64,000 nucleotides of DNA, taken from positions 1 to 64,000 of the forward strand of contig NZ_VUME01000011.1 in NCBI RefSeq assembly GCF_009696325.1, given 5' to 3'. Below are positions 58,468 to 64,000 of the stretch, piece by piece. Source of the DNA: Collinsella sp. WCA1-178-WT-3 (M1) (GTDB lineage Bacteria > Actinomycetota > Coriobacteriia > Coriobacteriales > Coriobacteriaceae). Below the pieces are notes generated by a model. It ran no database searches, was not told where the DNA came from, and saw only the letters and a program-made list of their open reading frames with translations. The translations under genes were made by a program, and so were the position numbers. Every line of letters begins with the position of its first letter. The stretch's first letter is position 1.

Positions 58468-61035
58468 TTATCTGCCCTTGGGCTTGCTGGCGTAGAACTT
58501 CTTCTTTTTGGGCTTGCCGGCGCAGGCAGGCTTGCCGTCGCCGCGCGACCCTCGGTCTCCGGCCTGCGCGTGCGCGGGCGCCGTTGCGCGGGGCTTGCGG
58601 GCCTCGGGGTTGCGCAGCTCTTCGGTTCGCTCTGCAATCTCCTCGGCGCTAAAGCCGACTTCGGCCATGGCGTCCTCGATGGGCAGGCGGCGCACGATAT
58701 AGCAATGGTGCACCTTCTGGTTGCGCGCAAAGTCCTCGGGGATGGTCTGCGCCGTAATGTCCTCTAGCACGACGCCCGCGCGCGCGAGCTTGCGCGTCTC
58801 GGGGCGGAAGCCGCGCAGGTTGCAGCTAAAGATGGCGTGGCCGCCCTGTGCGAGCAGGCGCGATACGCCGGCCAAAAGCTCAACATGGTCGCGCTGGACG
58901 TCCCAGGTGCGGCGGCCCATCTTTGATGAGTTCGAAAACGTGGGCGGATCGACAAAAATCAGGTCCCAGCGGTTGCGCGTCTGGCGCTGGACGCGAATCC
59001 AGGCAAGCACGTCGTCGCGCACAAAATGATGCTGCGGACCAACAAAGCCGTTCTGGCGCATATTGCGCTCGGCCCAGTCCAGGTAGGTGTTGGAGAGGTC
59101 GACCGTCACAGTTTCCTCGACGCCGCCGTCTGCCGCATAGCAGGTAGCGGTGCCGGTATAGGCGAACAGGTTGAGAAAGCGCCGCGCCTGCTTGGCGTGC
59201 TCGCGCACCAGGTTGCGGGTGACGCGGTGATCCAAGAAGATGCCGACGTCCAGGTAGTCGTCAAAGTTGACGGCAAAGGTAAGGCCGCCCTCCTCGATGA
59301 GCGGCAGACGACGGCGTGCGATATTGGCGCGCTCGCCCGAGCCGCCCTTGCCGGCGCCCTGCTTGCCGTACTGCGAGCCGCCGCGCGAATGCATGCGGGC
59401 CTTGGCGTGCACGTGCTCGGCGGGAACATCTAGGATGCGCGGCGCGATCGCCAGAATGTCGAGCATGCGGGCCTGGGCAAGCGCGGGATCGATGGTCTTG
59501 GGCGCGGCGTATTCGGCGATGACGAGCCAGCGGCCCGGCGTCTGCGGGCAGCCCTCGTACAGATCGATGGCGGCGGAGTAATCGGGTAGGTCGGCATCGT
59601 AGACGCGGTAGCAGCTCACGCCCTCGCGCTTTGCCCACTTGCGGCGCAGACGGGCGTTCTTGCGCAAGCGGTTGGCGAACTGCTCGGACTCGGGGATGAG
59701 CACGGGCAGCGGCTTGCCGTCGCCCAGGTCGAGCGTGGCGGCAGGTTCGGGCATGGGGGTGCTGGCGGCTTTGTCGTTGACTTCGTTGGTATCCGCAACC
59801 TCGGCCTCGGCATCTGCACTGGTCGCAGCCTCAAACGCTGTGGCGGCGTGGTCGAGCGAGGGCCAGACTTCGACGGTCGCCTCCTCGTTGTTGGGCATGA
59901 CGGCGATCGAGCGCTCGGGCTCGGCGTGGAGCGAGCGGGCCAGCAATCCATCGCGGGTGAGCGCGGCGACCGGCGCCGCGGCAAGCTCGGGCGCGCGGCG
60001 CAGCTCACCGACCAGCGTCATGGCGTCGTGAATGAGCGAAAGCGGGGTCTCGGTGGTGTCTGCGACCACGGCGGCGCCGGCGACAGCGCCTGCATGGTCC
60101 AGCACGGTGGCTGGCTTGGCAGCGCAAAAGTCGACAAAACGCTTGTAGCCGGCGCACTTGATCATGCGCTCGGCAGTCTTGCGGGCGGCGGGGTCAATGT
60201 CTACAGCCACGATGTGTGCCTGGCGCTCGCGTGCTGCTGCCTCGCGCTCGCGTGCCTCGGCGAGCAGCTGCTCCCATAGGGCGGCGTCGTGCGGCTGCCA
60301 GCCCTCAAAGCCCCAGCGCTCGCGTGCAGCGCCCGGGGCGCGGTCGGTCAGAATGTTCACGGCTTCCAGCAGCAGGCCGCCGCCGGCGCACGAGGCGTCG
60401 ATCAGCGTGGGCAGGGCTTCGTTCTCGTAATCATCGGCCGTCAGCTCGCGCTCGCATAGTGCGGTCCAGCCGACCTGCGCCAGCACCAGGGCGGCGTAGT
60501 CGGGGCGCAGCACGTGCGCGCCCTCGCCGGCGCGGGTCGCTGCGGGCGGCAGGCGCTTGAACAGCGGGTCGCCCGAAAGGTCCAGGCTGATGCTCGCGCG
60601 GCGCTGACGCAGCGAAAGCAGCAGGTGAACATCGGGGTCGGCGGCGTCGACATCGGCGCGACGGCCCGTGGTCTCGGCCAGACGGTCGCACAGCGCGTCC
60701 TTGGCGCGCAGGGCCGAGAAGCGCGTGTTGCGCAGCTGCTCGGTCACGCCGCGGGCGGTGATGGCGATAGTGGCGCCGGGACGGATGATGTTCTCCCAGG
60801 CGATGTCGTAAACGCTATCGTACAGTTCATCGGCATCCTGCGCCTCAAAGCGCCCAAGAACCACGAACACGCGGCTCGCCAGGCGCGACCACAGACAGGC
60901 GCGGTAGCCTTCTTCGAGCTCGCCCTCAAACGTAGCGCGGCCCTTCAGCCGGCGGACATGCGAAAGCCCGAGGCGTTTAAGCTCATCGGCGAGTGCGGAC
61001 TCAAAGCCCTCGGGGCAGCTTGCGTAAAATTCCAT
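58468..61035 (-). CDS. rlmL: 23S rRNA methyltransferase RlmKL
   Basis: An 855-residue bifunctional enzyme: the N-terminal part methylates G2445 (N2, RlmL) and the C-terminal part G2069 (N7, RlmK) of 23S rRNA. The N-terminal THUMP region begins MEFYASCPEGFESALADELKRLG. The RlmL methylase shows a SAM motif near LIDASCAGGGLLLEA, although the usual DPMCGSGT is changed to DASCAGGG. RlmK has FLNLFAYTGTATCYAADGG and DLIFVDPPTFSNS. A low-complexity linker (about 380-430) and a Lys-rich tail are present. Starts at 61035. Confidence 0.92.
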   Translation of the reverse strand: MEFYASCPEGFESALADELKRLGLSHVRRLKGRATFEGELEEGYRACLWSRLASRVFVVLGRFEAQDADELYDSVYDIAWENIIRPGATIAITARGVTEQLRNTRFSALRAKDALCDRLAETTGRRADVDAADPDVHLLLSLRQRRASISLDLSGDPLFKRLPPAATRAGEGAHVLRPDYAALVLAQVGWTALCERELTADDYENEALPTLIDASCAGGGLLLEAVNILTDRAPGAARERWGFEGWQPHDAALWEQLLAEAREREAAARERQAHIVAVDIDPAARKTAERMIKCAGYKRFVDFCAAKPATVLDHAGAVAGAAVVADTTETPLSLIHDAMTLVGELRRAPELAAAPVAALTRDGLLARSLHAEPERSIAVMPNNEEATVEVWPSLDHAATAFEAATSADAEAEVADTNEVNDKAASTPMPEPAATLDLGDGKPLPVLIPESEQFANRLRKNARLRRKWAKREGVSCYRVYDADLPDYSAAIDLYEGCPQTPGRWLVIAEYAAPKTIDPALAQARMLDILAIAPRILDVPAEHVHAKARMHSRGGSQYGKQGAGKGGSGERANIARRRLPLIEEGGLTFAVNFDDYLDVGIFLDHRVTRNLVREHAKQARRFLNLFAYTGTATCYAADGGVEETVTVDLSNTYLDWAERNMRQNGFVGPQHHFVRDDVLAWIRVQRQTRNRWDLIFVDPPTFSNSSKMGRRTWDVQRDHVELLAGVSRLLAQGGHAIFSCNLRGFRPETRKLARAGVVLEDITAQTIPEDFARNQKVHHCYIVRRLPIEDAMAEVGFSAEEIAERTEELRNPEARKPRATAPAHAQAGDRGSRGDGKPACAGKPKKKKFYASKPKGR

Positions 61036-61110
61036 GGGTGACCTCTCTGGTTGCGTCGCTCCATTATATGATGGATGCTTCGTTTGCCCTCATCCCCGAA
61101 AGGAACCCAT

Positions 61111-61941
61111 ATGATTGATGCGTGCCCCGATTCCGCCGTGCTCTTTTTTGACGTGGACGGCACGCTGACGTCGTTCGATCCCGACGATATGACCGATAAG
61201 GACTTTTCGGCGGTTCGCCCCTCGCAGACGGTGGTTGAGGCGTTCCGTGCACTGCGCGATGCAGGGCACAAGGCATTTATCTGCACGGGTCGCCCCCTGT
61301 GGCTTATCGCCGATAGCCTGCGTGCGCTCGACCCCGCGGGTGTCGTGGCCATGGCAGGCGCCACGCTCGAGGTCGAGGGACGCGTGGTACACGAGGACTG
61401 CTTTGACGAGGACGTTGTCGAGGAGCTTGCGCGCCGTATGGCCGCGGCAGGGATTGAGGCCTTTTTCGAGACCAACGTGGCTACTTTTGCCCTGGAGCCT
61501 GTGGGCGTTGAGCAGTCGTCTCTGATCGGCACTTCTGTGGTGCACAGCACCGAGGAAATGCGCGTCGACGGCAGTCTGCGCGTGGGCAAGGTATGCCTCA
61601 GTGTGCCCAGTTTGGCTCGCGTAGCCAATGATGACGGCTTTATCGATTGCGAGTTTGAGCTGTGCAACACCGGTGGCCAGAATCGCGAGCTGAGCCCCAA
61701 GGGTATTGACAAGGGCGTGGGCGTGGCGCGAGCGCTGGCGTATCTGGGCCGCGAAGGAAATGCGCGCACCTTTGGCTTCGGCGATTCGGGCAACGACCTG
61801 GGCATGCTCGCTTCGGTCGAGACGGCTGTCGCCATGGGCAACGCCATGCCCGAGGTCAAGGCGGTCGCCGACTACGTGACCGACGATGTCGCACACGACG
61901 GCACCGTCACAGCGATGCAGCATTTCGGGTTGATTGAATAA
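61111..61941 (+). CDS. Cof-type HAD-family phosphatase
   Basis: A 276-residue HAD phosphatase of the class IIB (Cof) type. Motif I is FFDVDGTLTSF (about residues 10-20), a Thr in CTGR is motif II, the Lys is in DKGVGVARAL, and motif IV is GFGDSGNDLGML. The cap sits between motifs II and III. Family members act on sugar phosphates or coenzyme phosphates; the substrate is not clear. The start at 61111 follows AAAGGAA. It is divergent from rlmKL. Confidence 0.88.
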   Translation: MIDACPDSAVLFFDVDGTLTSFDPDDMTDKDFSAVRPSQTVVEAFRALRDAGHKAFICTGRPLWLIADSLRALDPAGVVAMAGATLEVEGRVVHEDCFDEDVVEELARRMAAAGIEAFFETNVATFALEPVGVEQSSLIGTSVVHSTEEMRVDGSLRVGKVCLSVPSLARVANDDGFIDCEFELCNTGGQNRELSPKGIDKGVGVARALAYLGREGNARTFGFGDSGNDLGMLASVETAVAMGNAMPEVKAVADYVTDDVAHDGTVTAMQHFGLIE

Positions 61942-61981
61942 ATGGCCGGGTCGCCCGCAGGGGGGGGCGACCCGGCCATTT
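61940..61981. terminator. Bidirectional terminator between cof and deoR
   Basis: AAATGGCCGGGTCGCCC pairs with GGGCGACCCGGCCATTT, a perfect 17-bp stem over a G-rich loop. It ends in ATTTG on one strand and ATTTA on the other. Confidence 0.82.
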
Positions 61982-61984
61982 GAG

Positions 61985-62776
61985 CTATTTTGCAATATAG
62001 AGCTTGGGATGGCTGCGACTGCTCTCGATCGCCGCCGTCATGATACCCTCGTCGTCTCCATCAACGATGATGCCATCGAGGTCATCGATCTGCGCGGACT
62101 GATAAAAACTGGTCTTGTTGAACTTTCCCTGGTCAACCATCATGTAACTCTGGTTTGAGTTGGTCAGGTACATATGCTTGATCATGGCTGAGAAGTCGTG
62201 CTCGACGGTAAAACCGTGGTCGGGGTGGAATCCGTCGGCACTGACAAACGCCTTGTCGGCATGGAGTTTGCTCATGCAGTCGAGCGTTAGTGCGCCCGCG
62301 AGATAGAGGTGGCCCTTGCGCACGGAGCCGCCCAGCAGCACTACCGAAGCATTGGGGAGATTAAAGCTGGCATAGTTCGCGATTGCAAGATCGCCGGTGA
62401 TAATGGTGATCTCACGCTTGTCCATGAGGGCCTTAGCGAAGTAAAAGCCTGTGGTGCCGATATCAATTACCAGAACATCGCCATCATCAACAAGAGTTGC
62501 CGCGGTTGCGGCGATGGCCTCTTTGGCCTCGACTTGGACATTGATACGCTCCTCGGGATACGAGATTGCGTTGGAGCGAGAAAGCGATACCGCTCCGCCG
62601 CGTACGCGACGCAGCTTGCCTTCGGATTCCAGCGAGACGAGGTCGTGTCGTGCGGTGACTTCCGAAACCGAAAAACGGCGAACGATGTCGGATACCGAGA
62701 TATTTGGCTTTTCGGCCAGCCAGTTCATAATAAATCGCTGACGCTCGGCCGGTGAAAGGTCTGAAGTAGATGCCAT
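61985..62776 (-). CDS. DeoR-family transcriptional regulator
   Basis: A 263-residue repressor-type protein. The N-terminal helix-turn-helix is RQRFIMNWLAEKPNISVSDIVRRFSVSEVTARHDLVSLESEGKLRRVRGGA. The C-terminal sugar-phosphate domain contains DGDVLVIDIGTTGFYFAKAL, LLGGSVRKG and FVSADGFHPDHGFTVEHD. The effector is probably a phosphorylated sugar. AAAGGAG precedes the ATG at 62776; a longer frame to 62923 is unlikely. It is divergent from a transaldolase-PTS operon and probably represses it and itself. Confidence 0.92.
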   Translation of the reverse strand: MASTSDLSPAERQRFIMNWLAEKPNISVSDIVRRFSVSEVTARHDLVSLESEGKLRRVRGGAVSLSRSNAISYPEERINVQVEAKEAIAATAATLVDDGDVLVIDIGTTGFYFAKALMDKREITIITGDLAIANYASFNLPNASVVLLGGSVRKGHLYLAGALTLDCMSKLHADKAFVSADGFHPDHGFTVEHDFSAMIKHMYLTNSNQSYMMVDQGKFNKTSFYQSAQIDDLDGIIVDGDDEGIMTAAIESSRSHPKLYIAK

Positions 62777-62792
62777 ATGCCGCTCCTTTTGA

Positions 62793-62827
62793 ACGAAAGG
62801 CAAAAGATACGCCTTTCGTAATCGAAA
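62793..62827. promoter_or_regulatory. Putative DeoR operator at its own leader
   Basis: ACGAAAGGC (62793-62801) and GCCTTTCGT (62811-62819) form a 9-bp inverted repeat that overlaps TTTCGTAATCGAAA (62814-62827). The GCCTTTCG word resembles the GCTTTCGATA sites near the transaldolase gene. Confidence 0.5.
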
Positions 62828-63019
62828 TATAACGTATCGATATGAAAAGGACAAGGCAAAATCGAATGAATCAAATGAACGGAATGGCATGTCCCAAATG
62901 CATGCGTAGCAGATAGTTTGCACTTAAATAGCGTGTAGAGGGTCTTGTTCTGAAGGTGCCGACCAAAAGAAGTACGTTCACACCCGATATTCGACCGTTC
63001 ACGGAAAGATGACAATTGA

Positions 63020-63096
63020 GCTTTCGATAGCTTTTGAAATGGTTTATAAAAGAAAACCGAAAAGCTTTTGAAACAAAGAAGAAGGCTTTCGATAGC
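63020..63096. promoter_or_regulatory. Four GCTTTYGAWA sites upstream of the transaldolase gene
   Basis: GCTTTCGATA starts at 63020 and 63085; GCTTTTGAAA starts at 63030 and 63064. The first two are 10 bases apart and the last two 21, near one and two helical turns. They lie in the 348-base gap between deoR and transaldolase, so a DeoR binding cluster is likely (inference). Confidence 0.55.
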
Positions 63097-63124
63097 AATA
63101 GTGCTAGATGAGAAAGGACCGAAC

Positions 63125-63835
63125 ATGGCGATCAAGGTGTTTGCCGACGGCGCTAACCTCGAAGGCATGCTTGACATGCATGACAATGGTAACGTTCAGG
63201 GTTTCACGACCAATCCTTCCCTTATGAAGGCCGGTGGCGTGACTGACTACCGCGCTTTTGCCAAGACGGTTCTTGAGCACATCACCGATGTGTCGGTCTC
63301 TTTTGAGGTATTTGCCGACGACGAGGCGGGTATGGAAGCCGAGGCCCGCGAGATTGCAACCTGGGCAGACAACGTCTACGTTAAGATCCCGGCACTCAAC
63401 ACCAAGGGCGAGTCCACCGCCGCGCTGGTCAAGCGCCTTTCTGCCGACGGTATCAAGGTGAATGTCACTACCATCTTCACGCCCGAGCAGGTCGACGAGT
63501 TTGTCGATGCCGTCTCTGCCGAGACCCCCTCTATTCTGTCCATCTTTGCCGGTCGCATTGCCGATACCGGCGTCGATCCGCTGCCCCTCATGGCGGAGTC
63601 CGTAAAGAAGGCTGCCGTCAAGCCTGCTGCCGAGGTTCTTTGGGCGTCTACGCGCGAGGTCCTCAATATCTTCCAGGCGGAGTCCGTTGGCTGCCAGATC
63701 ATTACGGTTCCCAATGCCCTTCTTGCCAAGCGCAAGAATTTCGGAAAAGATTTACTCGAGTACTCGCTTGATACGGTCAAGGGCTTCGCCCGCGACATTC
63801 AGGCACTTGGTTTCCATATCCTGCCCGAGGAGTAG
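63125..63835 (+). CDS. Transaldolase / fructose-6-phosphate aldolase family enzyme
   Basis: A 236-residue class I aldolase of the small transaldolase group (TalC/FSA). The opening MAIKVFADGANLEGM, the GFTTNPSLM motif (about residues 26-34), the Schiff-base Lys87 in NVYVKIPAL, the VNVTTIFTPEQV segment and the SIFAGRIADTG segment are all present. It may transfer a three-carbon unit in the pentose phosphate pathway or cleave fructose-6-phosphate; the two cannot be told apart from sequence. GAAAGGA precedes the ATG. A PTS EIIA gene follows, pointing to sugar catabolism. Confidence 0.92.
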   Translation: MAIKVFADGANLEGMLDMHDNGNVQGFTTNPSLMKAGGVTDYRAFAKTVLEHITDVSVSFEVFADDEAGMEAEAREIATWADNVYVKIPALNTKGESTAALVKRLSADGIKVNVTTIFTPEQVDEFVDAVSAETPSILSIFAGRIADTGVDPLPLMAESVKKAAVKPAAEVLWASTREVLNIFQAESVGCQIITVPNALLAKRKNFGKDLLEYSLDTVKGFARDIQALGFHILPEE

Positions 63836-63844
63836 GGGGCGAGC

Positions 63845-64000
63845 ATGCTGACCGATCTTCTTAAGCCCGAGCTTGTTGCCTGCCACGTCGAGGCCTCCGA
63901 TTGGGAGGAAGCGATCAAGGCGTGCGGTAAGCTGCTCGTTGACGCCGGCAAATGCGACCAGAGCTATGTTGACGCCATGATTTCGTCGGTTCACAAATTC
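63845..64000 (+). CDS. PTS sugar transporter subunit IIA, N-terminal part
   Basis: The 52 visible codons read MLTDLLKPELVACHVEASDW then EEAIKACGKLLVDAGKCDQ and onward, the start of a fructose/mannitol-type EIIA (PTS_EIIA_2). The active His lies beyond the window. It begins nine bases after the transaldolase stop, with GGGGGCGAG upstream, and runs off the right edge. EIIA would pass phosphate from HPr to EIIB. The operon probably continues with EIIB and EIIC. Confidence 0.75.
   Translation, partial: MLTDLLKPELVACHVEASDWEEAIKACGKLLVDAGKCDQSYVDAMISSVHKF

Overview
The window is about 64 kb of a high-GC Gram-positive chromosome. It most resembles Collinsella or a close relative (Coriobacteriia, Actinomycetota). 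This is my inference from protein style, from an actinobacterial 5S rRNA tail at the left edge, and from the gene mix: elongation factor G-like GTPase, sortase/LCP surface genes, paired ABC exporters and a PTS at the right edge. No phage, transposase, CRISPR-cas or plasmid genes were seen, so this is core chromosome. Its unusual content lies mostly in the intergenic DNA.

Layout. 1-130: 3' end of a 5S rRNA and its terminator. 0.2-16.7 kb: small heat-shock protein, WalJ/YycJ-like hydrolase, the tilS-hpt-ftsH operon, an aminotransferase, a PHP phosphoesterase, a RlmD-type rRNA methyltransferase, a three-gene amino-acid ABC importer, an EF-G-like GTPase and a secreted-type nuclease. 16.8-25.9 kb: two near-identical HAD phosphatase genes flank an AlbA/ATPase regulator gene (preceded by ten copies of a 10-bp motif) and a larE gene. 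A LacI regulator, glmS and a GntR regulator follow. Five copies of one hairpin repeat occur only in this stretch. 26-33 kb: YeiH-type transporter, degenerate NtrC-like regulator, then a surface protein/sortase B/LCP cluster and a nitroreductase. 33.4-37.7 kb: a MarR regulator with a heterodimeric ABC exporter. 37.8-44.6 kb: cysE, dedA, ilvE, lemA, a TetR regulator, tRNA-Ser(TGA), and a TadA deaminase fused to glycerate kinase. 44.7-49.6 kb: SRP RNA, a second heterodimeric ABC exporter behind a leader hairpin, and a flavodoxin-like protein. 49.7-58.4 kb: a phased repeat array, a structured element, an LTA-synthase-like enzyme, a nitroreductase, and Kup K+ uptake followed by KdpD/KdpE-like regulators. 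58.4-64 kb: rlmKL, a Cof-type HAD, then a DeoR regulator divergent from transaldolase and a PTS EIIA that runs off the end.

Main observations. (1) Nine 15-bp units at 49762-50024, alternating in orientation, start exactly 31 bp apart (three helical turns). (2) Two long hairpin elements (10657-10803 and 50109-50238) share a conserved core, while their stems differ by compensating changes. (3) Ten TTAGAGAGAT motifs lie upstream of the AlbA/ATPase gene. (4) A 16-bp motif, CTTTACTTAACTAAAG and variants, precedes three amino-acid genes (an aminotransferase, an ABC importer and ilvE). (5) A TadA-glycerate kinase fusion. (6) A leader hairpin buries the ribosome binding site of the second ABC exporter. 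All functional roles proposed for these elements are inference.
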